Positions 24,663-34,100 of a stretch of 64,000 nucleotides of DNA are shown in pieces. Under the pieces are notes generated by a model. The model was not told the DNA's origin and made no database searches. It saw nothing but the letters and a program-made list of their open reading frames with translations. Origin of the DNA: Pyrinomonadaceae bacterium (GTDB lineage: Bacteria > Acidobacteriota > Blastocatellia > Pyrinomonadales > Pyrinomonadaceae). Location: positions 248,001 through 312,000 of the forward strand of contig JAIBCC010000001.1 in NCBI GenBank assembly GCA_019694395.1, in the 5' to 3' direction. Each line of letters begins with the position of its first letter. The first letter of the stretch is position 1. A program made the translations under genes and the position numbers.

Positions 24663-25349
24663 ATGCGTTTGATTTCTAAAATACTTTTGATTTTTGTTTT
24701 GTGGGGAGCTTTTTCCGAAATAGCTAAGGCTGATCCGATTCGTATCACAGGAGGCACAAGTTCCTTATATTATGGTTCGTCAGGAGTTTACAGCAGTTTT
24801 GTTGGTAATGGTTTGCAGTTAGAAGGATTTACTCTATTTTCTAACTATGATTTTCCGCCGTGTATAGCAAAGTGTAATCCTGCCGGAGCGACTGTAAATT
24901 TAAGTTCACAAGGCTTTACCGGAGATCCGGCTGCCTATCCGCCTAACGCTTATAATTTTGCAACGTATCTGGGGAATCAATATTCCATAGAAAATATGAA
25001 TCTTACCTTTTTAACCGATTGGGTAACAATTGATTCTAATACATTGGGAGCATCAACCAATTTTACAATGACAGGAGCTATTTCATTAAAATCTCTCTCA
25101 CTGTCTGTTCCCGATACAGTATTACAAATATTCGGAAGCGGTAATTCCCGCATTTACTATCTTCCTGATTCAAATGGGACATACGGATTAGGATTGGTCG
25201 AATATAGGTATAATACTTATGATGCCCCCACTTCAACTCCTACACCTGAACCAGTTCCCGAACCAACAACAATTCTTCTACTTGGAATAGGATTAGCCGG
25301 AATTTTCGGTTATGGGAAAAGAAAAAGAAAATTGAACGAAGTTAATTGA
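24663..25349 (+). CDS. PEP-CTERM sorting-domain protein
   Basis: 228 residues from the ATG at 24663, chosen because TTGGAGG is its ribosome site (an upstream TTG overlaps that site). A signal peptide (1-23, ISKILLIFVLWGAFSEIAKA|D) leads to a Ser/Thr/Tyr-rich beta domain with two Cys in PPCIAKCNP. The C-terminus is a textbook PEP-CTERM tag: a TPTPEPVPEPTT linker, a hydrophobic helix LLLGIGLAGIFGY and basic KRKRK. Such proteins are cleaved and handed to exopolysaccharide by an exosortase (EpsH family). No exosortase is in this window, so it must be encoded elsewhere. It probably contributes to extracellular matrix. Confidence 0.88.
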   Translation: MRLISKILLIFVLWGAFSEIAKADPIRITGGTSSLYYGSSGVYSSFVGNGLQLEGFTLFSNYDFPPCIAKCNPAGATVNLSSQGFTGDPAAYPPNAYNFATYLGNQYSIENMNLTFLTDWVTIDSNTLGASTNFTMTGAISLKSLSLSVPDTVLQIFGSGNSRIYYLPDSNGTYGLGLVEYRYNTYDAPTSTPTPEPVPEPTTILLLGIGLAGIFGYGKRKRKLNEVN

Positions 25350-25372
25350 GGCAATATCTTAACCAAAGTAAA

Positions 25373-25410
25373 AATGGCAGAAACTTTAACATTTCTGCCA
25401 TTCTCTTCCC
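25373..25410. terminator. Bidirectional intrinsic terminator
   Basis: Perfect 11-bp stem AATGGCAGAAA (25373-25383) / TTTCTGCCATT (25392-25402) with an 8-base loop, between two convergent genes. Confidence 0.75.
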
Positions 25411-25442
25411 GTTTTTCAAGCCTTTTACAAAATTTGTTTCGC

Positions 25443-27623
25443 CTAGTGTTGCCCGATAAAATCTGAAATTTTAATTACGTCCTTTGTTTGCGTATTGACC
25501 GAATAGACAATGTTTTTTCCGTTTTGCGACCAATCAAAACTTTGGATTTCACCCTTTCCAATTTCGGTAATTATTTTTTCGTCCTTGGTAAAAACAGGTG
25601 CTACCATAAAATTCAATTTACCTCCAACATCAAAAAAATGAGTTAGAAACTTGCCGTTTGGGTGCCATCGGATCAATCTTTGATTATCACCTTTCGGTAA
25701 TTCAATTTTTTGCAATATTTCTCCGGTTTCAGTGGAAAAAATTCCGATTTTCCAGGCTCTGTCATTATCCAAGTCCATAAAAGTCGAAGCTATTTTTGTT
25801 CCGTCGGGCGATATTACCGGAAAAATCATATTTTGGGTAGAAATTTGCGCCTCCGTTTGATCGGCAAGGTTCAAACGCCAAACGGTTGGCGGAGTAATAA
25901 ATCTTCCCCGCTGAAAAATTATGAATTTACCATCAGAGGAAAATTGTGGACTGAAATCTTCAATTCCATCAGTCAGTTGCCGAATTTTCTTTCCGTTCAA
26001 ATCTGCCAACCAAAGCGAGTTCTTCCCGTTCCGCTTTGAACTGAAAACAATATCATCCGTAATAGGGGAAACTGTCATTTCGGAAACTATTTTGGCATCC
26101 GAGGTTAAGGCAGATAAATTTTTCCCGTCCGCATCAATTTGATGAATTTCCGCTTCTGCTGTAGTGCCGGAGGTAAAAAGTATTTTGCCTTTTGAAGTCC
26201 ACGCAATATTTTTTATCAACGAAGAATTGTTGTAAATTTCCTGCGCGGAAATTGCGCCGGTATTTTCATTAAAAACCCCAACCTGAAGACTGGAGTTAGT
26301 ATTGGTCTGAACTGTAAATAATCCATTCTTGGTGCTGACCAACCAATTACACTGCTGAATATCGTTAGTTAATTTCTCTGCCTCCCCGTAAGTGCGGGAA
26401 ATTCGCCAGATTTGTCCGTTTTCGCCATCAATAAAAGCAATATTTTCTGCGTCAATCCAAGTCAGATGTAAAATGTTTTCCCAATTTTTTTTACCTAAAG
26501 TTTGTTCTTTTCCGCTTTTCGCATCAATTAAAAGGATTTTTGACTTCATTCCTTCATCAGTTTTTTCCGAAACGGCACAGGCGATTTCGTCTCCCTGTGG
26601 AGACCAGGCGAAAGGGCTGGCTTCAAAATATGGAATGTCGCGTTCCCCTTTTTTGGCATTCAGCAAGACTTTTTCATTCGTTCCATCAGCATTTACTATA
26701 ACCAATTGAGTATCATCATCATTCTCACGCGAATACGCGAACTTTTGTCCGTCGGGCGAAAAACTAATATCTGCACCGGTGACGATGTTCGGTATTTCCT
26801 GATAAGCTCCACCCAAAAGTGGAATTTTCCAGAGCGGAGCATCAGCATTGTTGTCAAAAAAAACTGAGGTATAGATAAATTTATTGTCAGGAGAAATCGC
26901 TAAACTAAGATATTCGATTTTGCGGTTGGGCATTATCCTGATCTGACTTTCCGTTCCAACCTGCTGCAAAAAAAGACTTTCTCCTTCACCCTCTTTTTGC
27001 GAAAAAACAAAATATTCTCCATTCGGCGAGGCGGCAATATTTGTGATCTTGCCGCTGGTTGTTAATCTTTGGAAATTAGGTTTTGAAAAGACTGTCTGTT
27101 TGCTGCGTCCGAAATACCAAATCCCGCCCATAACTAAAAGGATAAGCAATCCAAGCATCCAAAACCAATGTTTTTTTAAGGAAGACGTTGAATTTTGCCA
27201 TCCGCCAAGTGAGTTTTCCCTGATCGGTTCAATTTCTTCTTCGATGGTAATGCGCTCAATTTTTTGAGTTTCGATGATGAAGCCGTTGTCGTTTGGAAAA
27301 ACAATTGGTGCCACAAATTTATAACCTTTGCCAGGAACAGTAGCGATAAATCTATTTTCGTCTTTCCGTTCGCCAAACACTTTGCGAAGCGCGGCAACGT
27401 GAACGGTTAAATTTTTTTCTTCGACAAACGAGCCTTCCCAAACTGCATCCAGCAACTCATTTTTTGAAACGGTTTCACCTCTTTGGATGATTAAAGCCAG
27501 GAGTAAATCGAAGGCTTTTGGGTTGAGCGGGATGGGCTGACCTTGTTTTAACAAGACTCTGCGAGTCGGATCAACCTCAAACTCATCAAAGCAAAATCGT
27601 GTATTTACAATAGTTTCCATCAC
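25443..27623 (-). CDS. CadC-like regulator: winged helix, membrane helix, PD40 (TolB-like) propeller
   Basis: 726 residues. Residues 8-110 form an OmpR/PhoB-type winged helix (CFDEFEVDPTRRVLLKQG, LNPKAFDLLLALI, VHVAALRKVFGERKDENRFI, VPGKGYKFVAPI). One membrane helix follows at about 152-172 (HWFWMLGLLILLVMGGIWYF), and then a large periplasmic beta-propeller of PD40 repeats (SPDGQKFAYSREN, SPDNKFIYTSVFF, SSDGKFIIFQRG, SPDGTKIAST). DNA binding in the cytoplasm is thus physically tied to a sensor outside, as in CadC and ToxR; this combination is abundant in Acidobacteriota. The target is unknown; the divergent small genes at 27773 onward are plausible. Two ATGs start the frame; either can be used. 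Confidence 0.85.
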   Translation of the reverse strand: MMETIVNTRFCFDEFEVDPTRRVLLKQGQPIPLNPKAFDLLLALIIQRGETVSKNELLDAVWEGSFVEEKNLTVHVAALRKVFGERKDENRFIATVPGKGYKFVAPIVFPNDNGFIIETQKIERITIEEEIEPIRENSLGGWQNSTSSLKKHWFWMLGLLILLVMGGIWYFGRSKQTVFSKPNFQRLTTSGKITNIAASPNGEYFVFSQKEGEGESLFLQQVGTESQIRIMPNRKIEYLSLAISPDNKFIYTSVFFDNNADAPLWKIPLLGGAYQEIPNIVTGADISFSPDGQKFAYSRENDDDTQLVIVNADGTNEKVLLNAKKGERDIPYFEASPFAWSPQGDEIACAVSEKTDEGMKSKILLIDAKSGKEQTLGKKNWENILHLTWIDAENIAFIDGENGQIWRISRTYGEAEKLTNDIQQCNWLVSTKNGLFTVQTNTNSSLQVGVFNENTGAISAQEIYNNSSLIKNIAWTSKGKILFTSGTTAEAEIHQIDADGKNLSALTSDAKIVSEMTVSPITDDIVFSSKRNGKNSLWLADLNGKKIRQLTDGIEDFSPQFSSDGKFIIFQRGRFITPPTVWRLNLADQTEAQISTQNMIFPVISPDGTKIASTFMDLDNDRAWKIGIFSTETGEILQKIELPKGDNQRLIRWHPNGKFLTHFFDVGGKLNFMVAPVFTKDEKIITEIGKGEIQSFDWSQNGKNIVYSVNTQTKDVIKISDFIGQH

Positions 27624-27772
27624 TTTAGTAAAAATTAGTAACTTTTTGACGGAACTTTAGTGACTTTTTGCCGCTGTTAGAAGAAAAATGTTCCGGTGCA
27701 AAAAATTTAGTTCGGGAATTATAACAAACTCCGCCGAGCCTAAGAAGATTTTTTTAGATTTGCCGTGATTTT

Positions 27773-28054
27773 ATGATCAAAGCCGGAAAGAAAAAAATAA
27801 TCACGATTGAAACTTTGCAAAGAACCGTGATTCGCCCCAACAACAATTCAGTTCAAAAATTTTGGTGCGAATTTTGTCAGGTTGAGGTCGAAATGATAGT
27901 TCCTGAAAGTGCCGCAATTTCTTTGGGAATCACGATCCGCGAGATTTTTCGGCGGATTGAACGTGGAGAAATACATTTTTTTGAAACTGACACAGGTAAA
28001 GTTTTTATTTGTCCAAATATTTTTATGACAAAACAAAGAGGAGTTACAGAATAA
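27773..28054 (+). CDS. Small excisionase/MerR-like helix-turn-helix protein
   Basis: 93 residues. The front carries ITIETLQRTVIRP and then two Cys in WCEFCQVEVEMI. The second half has SAAISLGITIREIFRRIERG followed by HFFETDTGKVFIC, the pattern of a one-wing excisionase-type helix-turn-helix preceded by a zinc-knuckle-like pair. It may regulate the accessory genes downstream or assist integration or excision of the block. Its stop overlaps the next gene's start by one base (TAATG), so the two are coupled. It is divergent from the PD40 regulator, with a 149-bp shared intergenic region. Confidence 0.65.
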   Translation: MIKAGKKKIITIETLQRTVIRPNNNSVQKFWCEFCQVEVEMIVPESAAISLGITIREIFRRIERGEIHFFETDTGKVFICPNIFMTKQRGVTE

Positions 28055-28395
28055 TGTTCAGATGCCTTGTTGAAATTAATAATTCATTTAACCAGTCGTT
28101 CTTAATTACTTTAAATGTGCCATTCGACAATCATGATCAGGGGAGCTGGAAAATATGGTCTGAAGGATATATCCGCTTTCCCAGTGGATGGTCTGAACGC
28201 CAAAAAAGTGAAGGAACTGTATCTACCTGGCACATTAAATTATGCAGTAAAGAAGAAAATACCTGGGGAATTCGGCTCAATGATTTTATAGATTTTTGGG
28301 GTCCAAATAAAGAAGGGGACGGACTTTCGCTTGAGCCTTGGACACTTTCATTCACTCCGGGACTTATTAACTGGAAAGTCATTCAGGTAACGTGA
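28054..28395 (+). CDS. Small aromatic-rich protein of unknown function
   Basis: 113 residues starting at the ATG that overlaps the previous stop (AGAGGA upstream). It is rich in Trp (WKIWSEGYI, GWSERQ, WHIKL, TWGIRL, DFWGP, PWTLSF, NWKV), with alternating beta-strand character and no signal peptide or membrane helix. The layout suggests a compact beta-sandwich, perhaps carbohydrate- or protein-binding, but I recognise no family. Coupling to the helix-turn-helix gene places it in the accessory operon that ends with the HNH-type protein. Confidence 0.5.
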   Translation: MFRCLVEINNSFNQSFLITLNVPFDNHDQGSWKIWSEGYIRFPSGWSERQKSEGTVSTWHIKLCSKEENTWGIRLNDFIDFWGPNKEGDGLSLEPWTLSFTPGLINWKVIQVT

Positions 28396-28513
28396 AATGC
28401 GGATTGAAACCGGCAATTGGCAACTAAGGTTTTATCGATTTTAAGTGAAGCATTTTTTCAGTAATAGTCGAAAAAAAATACAGTTTTGAATAACAAACAA
28501 CGGAGAAAAAATT

Positions 28514-29080
28514 ATGGGATTTCCAGACACAGCACCGGGACAGAAAATGTCCACTTTTTATAACTTGGTTCACGCGGTTGGGAACAACGCACCTAACCTA
28601 ATAAATGATGTCAAACTGGTTCAATACTTTTTGAAATCACTTTTTGTTAAGATTCCAAACCACGAATCCGTCCAAGAACTTCAAATTGACGGCATTTGTA
28701 ATGCAGTTACAATGCGTTGGATTTTAAAATTCCAAATTGAAGCAAACAATTCGCATCCCGGCAAGATTTTGATTGACCAACGAATTGATCGAATTCGTGA
28801 AAAGAATTTTATTGGTTCAATCAGTCATACAACCTATGCTTTGTATGTTCTAAATGCTTCTGTGCTGAAATATAATCCTGAAGCTTTCGCCGCCACTCCA
28901 CTGGTTATTCCGTTGGAAAATATTGGAAATGTCCCCCCGCCCTCGCTGGATATTGTGCAACAACAGCGGAAACATTCAGCTCTTGATTCAGTTAAACAAA
29001 TAGCCATCAGAATTGCTTCCAGCCGAAATGACAATTTGGGCGAAATAAAGAAATTAGCTATAGATATTGTCAATAAATAA
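28514..29080 (+). CDS. Protein with a peptidoglycan-binding-like (PG_binding_1-type) domain
   Basis: 188 residues. Residues 28-98 follow the PG-binding pattern: LINDVKLVQYFLKSLF, then LQIDGICNAVTMRWILKFQ, then GKILIDQRIDRI (compare 'DVxxLQxxL...L.vDGxxGxxTxxAIxxFQ'). The C-terminal third is Pro-rich, then helical (LDSVKQIAIRIASSRNDNLG). There is no signal peptide, which is unusual for a wall-binding protein; export might use another route. The ribosome site GGAGAAAAAATT closely resembles that of the next gene (GGGAGAAAAATT), suggesting common origin or regulation. The domain call is by pattern only. Confidence 0.5.
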   Translation: MGFPDTAPGQKMSTFYNLVHAVGNNAPNLINDVKLVQYFLKSLFVKIPNHESVQELQIDGICNAVTMRWILKFQIEANNSHPGKILIDQRIDRIREKNFIGSISHTTYALYVLNASVLKYNPEAFAATPLVIPLENIGNVPPPSLDIVQQQRKHSALDSVKQIAIRIASSRNDNLGEIKKLAIDIVNK

Positions 29081-29215
29081 TAACTGATTAGGAAAGGTTC
29101 ATCCCAAGGAAGACAGGTTATTTTGGCAAATTACTAATTTATGGGACGGCAAAATATGTCCAGTTTTTCACTGGGTTATTGATTTCAAAAATTAACAAAT
29201 ATTGGGAGAAAAATT

Positions 29216-29752
29216 ATGAGTTTTAGCATTTTTGCATCAGGCGCAGCAAACGGAAAAAATTTTCATTACTATCGGGAAGATTGTATAGACGGGGATGACT
29301 TCGAGATTTTGGATCTAGTCTCAACCTTAACAACACTGGAGCAGACCATTGAAGCCGTTGCACAGGCTACTACTGAGAAAATCATTTCAAAATTAATTCC
29401 CGGGAGCGCACCTGACGGGATGGGAACTATTGCCTTTTTAGAATTTCTCCACACGCTGAAAGATCAGATTGACTCTTTGGCAATGTGTGATGATTCCGCT
29501 AACGGTCGGATTTCAGTTTTTACCAAACAAAAACATACTTTTTGGGCTGACGATTTAGGGAATGGCACTTATTATTTTTCACCCGGAACTGATCCCGGAA
29601 CTGAATTTGTCAAAGCGATTGGTGCAAGTTTAGAAAAAACCGATATGAATAATTGGGGAGTTTTGCGTGCAATGGTAATCGTTTTAACTCTTTATTCGGA
29701 TGCGGTTGGTCAATCAGGCAAACCAATGCTCACAATCCAGTTGGAAAAATAA
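29216..29752 (+). CDS. Protein of unknown function in the accessory block
   Basis: 178 residues, acidic, no signal peptide. The front half is helical (LTTLEQTIEAVAQATTEKII), the middle has Gly/Ser and two Cys (CIDG, MCDDS), and the rear has a beta pattern HTFWADDLGNGTYYFSPGTD ending in a hydrophobic helix WGVLRAMVIVLTLYSDAVG. No family is recognised. GGGAG precedes the ATG. Its position between the PG-binding-like protein and a membrane protein plus HNH-type protein suggests it belongs to the same accessory system. The 135-bp gap upstream shows no repeat or terminator. Confidence 0.5.
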   Translation: MSFSIFASGAANGKNFHYYREDCIDGDDFEILDLVSTLTTLEQTIEAVAQATTEKIISKLIPGSAPDGMGTIAFLEFLHTLKDQIDSLAMCDDSANGRISVFTKQKHTFWADDLGNGTYYFSPGTDPGTEFVKAIGASLEKTDMNNWGVLRAMVIVLTLYSDAVGQSGKPMLTIQLEK

Positions 29753-29775
29753 GAGTTGGGCAAATCAATTATTTA

Positions 29776-30129
29776 TTGAGGTTAATTATCAAAAAGAATC
29801 CAAAAAGTATTGTTGAGAAAAGTGTTACAGCCATAATGACCATTGTGTTTTTAATTGCTTTTATGCTCAGTCTTTTTGTATTCGGACCTTTGTTTGAAAC
29901 CTTTCTCGAATTACAGGTTTGTCAGCCCAATTCAATTGTGAAAACAAACAATGGGCGGGGAAAAGCAAAAACTATCATCTGCATTGATAAAAAGACAGGT
30001 AATAAAATTGATGCTTCGCATTATCAATATTTTTATTGTTGTCCGCCCGCAATCGTTATCTTTTTGGTTGCAATTTACGGGATTTTTGTGAACTTACTTT
30101 TTAGAAATTCAAGGAATCAAAACCAATAA
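29776..30129 (+). CDS. Small two-helix membrane protein, candidate immunity protein
   Basis: About 117 residues with two membrane helices: one near the start (TIVFLIAFMLSLFVFGPLF) and one near the end (PAIVIFLVAIYGIFVNLLF). Between them is an outside loop with four Cys and many Lys (VCQPNSIVKTNNGRGKAK ... FYCCPP). The start is uncertain: TTG at 29776 leaves a basic N-terminus, and ATG at 29836 begins directly at the helix. The gene follows the previous one by 23 bp and precedes the secreted HNH-type gene by 20 bp. Small two-helix proteins beside toxins often confer immunity; that is inference from context. Confidence 0.5.
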   Translation: MRLIIKKNPKSIVEKSVTAIMTIVFLIAFMLSLFVFGPLFETFLELQVCQPNSIVKTNNGRGKAKTIICIDKKTGNKIDASHYQYFYCCPPAIVIFLVAIYGIFVNLLFRNSRNQNQ

Positions 30130-30149
30130 ATTAAAGAGGGTTAAAATTT

Positions 30150-31121
30150 ATGAAAAAATCAAATCTATTTATTATTTTTATGACCGTGATATTTGTTTTT
30201 GCTGGCGTATTTTTTAGTTCTGGAACAGCGAGGGTAGGCGGATCTCCTTTATCTACTTCAATACCCACTCCAACACCAATAAAAATAAAGTCTATCCCGT
30301 GTGCATTAGCAACCTATATAGCCACAAGACCTTGTAAGAAATGGGCATTTTCACTTCTCAAGAATATTACCTCTGATTTTCCGCAAAACCAGCAATTTTA
30401 TATTTCAAAATTTCCAGAAAATTGTTACGTTAACTCGCAAGGTAATTTTGTATGTTATTGGAAAAACCCCGAATCAGCGTGCAAAGCTCAAGTAGAAGAT
30501 AGGAATTTTAGTCACCCATCATATACTGAGTTGTTCAAGAAGATTGAGCGTGTCAACTCAGAGTATTATAACTGCTACACAATTGATTCAAAAGCTCGTG
30601 ATAAACCGGCTAATTATTATCTGGCATCACCCATTCAATATGAAAATGCTGAACCGCAACCTCATTGTGCAACTCAAATAAATGGTCCTTACAGCGCATT
30701 GCCGGATGATTTTTTCTATTGCAACACACAATATGCCGCAGGTCAGTCAGGTTTTGACTTCACTCAAACACAGAAGAATAAAATAAAGCAGGTAAATAAA
30801 CAATTTCCAAGTAATGGCAATAAAATCAGATCAGATTTAGCGGGGTTTAAGTATTCCTACAATGGACAAACGTTTACAGAGCCGGACTTTCTTACTGAAA
30901 CGCCGCTGCTCCCAAATTCAGTCGAGGTTCATCACATCGTTCCCCGAAAGGATAAGCAAAGTTGCAGTTGTGGTGCTAATTCTGTCAAAAATGCAGCTCT
31001 TATTTCAAGACAGCTTAATCAATTCCTGACGAATAATCCGAGAACTAGCGTGATGGATATGAATACTGGGATGAGTGAACTTGACTTCATTCAAGCAAAA
31101 CCTAAATATCCCTATCCATAG
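30150..31121 (+). CDS. Secreted protein with C-terminal HNH-type nuclease motif
   Basis: 323 residues. A signal peptide (about 1-28, LFIIFMTVIFVFAGVFFSSG) is followed by a Thr/Pro linker and a Cys-rich middle domain (at least eight Cys up to residue 190). The C-terminal 70 residues carry VEVHHIVPRKD (His261-His262), CSCG, then NAALISRQLNQFLTNN, which matches the H-H...N...N order of HNH/His-Me-finger nucleases, as used in many polymorphic toxins. An exported nuclease could act on extracellular DNA or on competitors. The end is close to the predicted active site, as in toxin C-termini. The small membrane protein just upstream could protect the producer. Catalysis is not proven by motif alone. 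Confidence 0.6.
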   Translation: MKKSNLFIIFMTVIFVFAGVFFSSGTARVGGSPLSTSIPTPTPIKIKSIPCALATYIATRPCKKWAFSLLKNITSDFPQNQQFYISKFPENCYVNSQGNFVCYWKNPESACKAQVEDRNFSHPSYTELFKKIERVNSEYYNCYTIDSKARDKPANYYLASPIQYENAEPQPHCATQINGPYSALPDDFFYCNTQYAAGQSGFDFTQTQKNKIKQVNKQFPSNGNKIRSDLAGFKYSYNGQTFTEPDFLTETPLLPNSVEVHHIVPRKDKQSCSCGANSVKNAALISRQLNQFLTNNPRTSVMDMNTGMSELDFIQAKPKYPYP

Positions 31122-31133
31122 AATTTCATAAAC

Positions 31134-31170
31134 AAAGTTGAGCGGAGCAAGTCAGTCCGCCCAACTTTTC
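31134..31170. terminator. Bidirectional terminator between HNH gene and A2M gene
   Basis: AAAGTTG-A-GCGGA (31134-31146) pairs with TCCGC-C-CAACTTT (31156-31168), one mismatch, 9-base loop, followed by T-rich sequence. Confidence 0.7.
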
Positions 31171-31186
31171 TGTTTTAACAATTTCC

Positions 31187-34100
31187 CTACTCAACTTTTA
31201 CGAAATCCGTTCCGCTTCGACCGAATGTTTCAGGATGATACATTTCTTCGGCTTTAGCAGGCGGCACAACGAATTGTCCCGGCGTGGTAGCGCGTGTGAC
31301 ATAAGTGTATTTGTAAACACCTTCCCACAAGAGCGACGCGAAGGCTTCGGCACGTTCGTCACGGAAGTTTTGGTGTTCAAACCAATTTTGTCTCCACCAC
31401 CAATAATTATAACCGTAACTGCGTGATCCCATTTCTATGACTGAAGTATTTCCTCCGCCTGTATCGGCTGGTAAAGATTCGGTCACTGCCAATTCGGGAT
31501 TCAAAATTTCGAGTCCCGCCGGAAGCGGATCAACCAAAGCAACGTGATAACGGCGAGCCTGGGCAACCATCGTCAGCCGCACGCGAACCCGCGCTCCGGC
31601 TTTAAATGTCCAGCTTCCGTCAGGATTTTGTTTGACATCATCGGCATTATCAATTGCTTCGTATTGACGTAAAACGGTAAATCCATAATCCGCCGGATCG
31701 AGTTTCAGACTCTTCGGTGCATATTTCATTCCGATTCGATAATACAAACGTCCCGGACCTTGTTTATCAATAATCAAGTTTGAAGTTCCGCCCTGTTCCA
31801 TCAAATATTTCATTGGAATATTGACTTGGTTTGAATCAACCGAGCGACCTTTGAAAATTTGCTCTCCGGCGTAAGTATTACCGAGCCACATTTTCGCGGC
31901 AAAATCAGGTGTAACTTTTTCGTAGGCTTGGAAATATTTATCTAAAGCCAACAAAATAAAGACGTTTTCCTGTGTATTACCCCAACGACCTTTGGTTCGA
32001 TGATCGAGCAATCCGCGAACTAATTTTGGAATCAAATCATTTTTCGGATCGGCTTTGAGCAAGGCTTCGAGCAGAACCCCGTCAGCCCGACGATTTGAAT
32101 ACATAATCACCCACGCGCCGTCGCCGTAATCCGTCACAAAATTGGCGGTAGCGGCGGTTTCGGTCGTGCGATTCATCAAAAAGCGTTTGATTGCTTCGAC
32201 TTCGGTAGTTGAATTCTGATCGTTTGACAAAACCGAAAGCACCCAACCTAAGGCTTCAAACGGCATTTTTTCGATGGTAGCTTCTTTCAATAAGGCTTTG
32301 GCTTTTGCAACGTCTTTATCGCCCATCAAATCGCGGACGTAAAGTGCATAAGCCGAAATCGTCCAACGGGTTTGCGGTGAATACCATTCGCCTTGATAAT
32401 ATTTTTCGACATTTTTCAGGTAAGGCTTAACCTTGGTCAGCATTTCTTCAGGCACTTTGTAGCCTTTGGCTTTTGCCAAAATCAAAGCGTGAGCAACGTG
32501 AACCGACATAAATGGAAATTCGTAACGCTCGCGTTGTCTGCCCCACAAACCGAAACTCCCGTCTTCGCGTTGACGACCTTTCAAAATTTCGATGTCTTTG
32601 GCAAAACTCTTCTTGAGATCGGCATCGGTTGGCATTTCATTAGCTTTGAAGGCTTTCAAAACGTCTTGCAAAGCCGCTACCGAAATCATCCGCGAAGAAA
32701 TTTGTTCAGAACATTCAAACTGATAGCGATACAAATAAATGAACGCATCGGTCAATTCTTGAAGTTGAGTCGAACTGGTCGTGACTTCCAATCCGCCGAA
32801 TTGCGACCAGACTTCACCCGGAGTTTGAACGGGCTGAATGATCGCTCCGTTTTCTTCTGTTGTGCCGTAGGTAGCAAAGGCTTCGGTGGTAGCAGGTGTC
32901 CAGACAGGCAACGAAATTTCCGCCGCGTCTGACCATTTGCCTGAACTGACTGCAAATTGGAATCGAGCAGTTCCGGCTTTTTCAGCTGAAACAGGAAAAC
33001 GCACTTCCACACGGTCATTGGCAGGAACTACAACTTTTTTACCGCCGCCCGCTGTCAGTGTGGCATTAGTAGCACGAACTCCAACATTGACCGTCATTTC
33101 TTTATCGGTTTGGTTTTGGACAACCACAGGCAATTCGATCTTGTCGCCAAAATTCATAAATCTCGGTGCGCTTGGACGAACCATCAAAGGTTGTTTAGCC
33201 GTCAGAGTTGATTCACCGCCGCCAAACCGTTTGCCCGTATCAACCGAAACCGCCATGATCCGGTAACGAGTTAAATTATCAGGCAATTTAATTGGCACAA
33301 TAGCTTTACCATTGGAATCCGTTTTGACGTTTGGAGAAAAGAGAGCTAATGCACTGAAGTTTTCGCGTAATTTGATTTGTGCAGTTTCTTCCTGAGATTC
33401 GGTTGCAGGCTTTTCAGCTTCCTCAGCTACCTTCAAAACCTCATTATCATCCATATCAGCTTTTTCTTTTTTCCTTGCTTCCCGCGAAACAGATTTTGCC
33501 GCCATTGGTGCGGGCGCAACAGCTCCGGCTGTCATGACATCCATTGCCTGCATACTTCTGCCATTTACAGGTAAATTCTGAGGTATTTTATTTGCATCTA
33601 ATGGATTCCCGAGCAAAATGTCTTTTCTGGAATGATAATCAATGACACCTTCGCCGCGTTGGGTGTAGAAGATTCCCATCGGATCCCCAATGCGGTAACC
33701 GGTTAAAGCCAAAACACTTTCATCTACCACCACGACTGCAACTTCGGAATTGGCAACAGGTTCGCCTTTTGAATCCTTGACGTTGACATTGATGTTGGTT
33801 TCGCCGCCCGGTTCAAGCGTGGCAGCTTGCGGATCAGCCGTCACTGTCAGACGGCGCGAAGCAGTTGAAATTGAAAGGTTTAGCTGACCGCTAGCAAAGG
33901 CGGGGCGTTTCGGCAATTTCAAATCAATCTCGCCTTTATCGTCTGTGCGCGGACTTGCACCTACGAGGTCAACCTGTGCGTAAATATTCGGCAAATATTT
34001 ATCTTCGAGTGGAATTTTCAAAACGGTTGATTGACCTTTCATCGTAAAGCGTTCGGTTTTAACCAAACCGTCACGGCGCAAAGTCAAAACACCTTCCGCA

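Noticed and set aside
32393-32932. 179-codon + strand open frame
   Set aside because: It lies antisense within the alpha-2-macroglobulin gene, has no ribosome site and no protein-like domain; the many other + strand frames in 31.2-37.5 kb are equally shadows.
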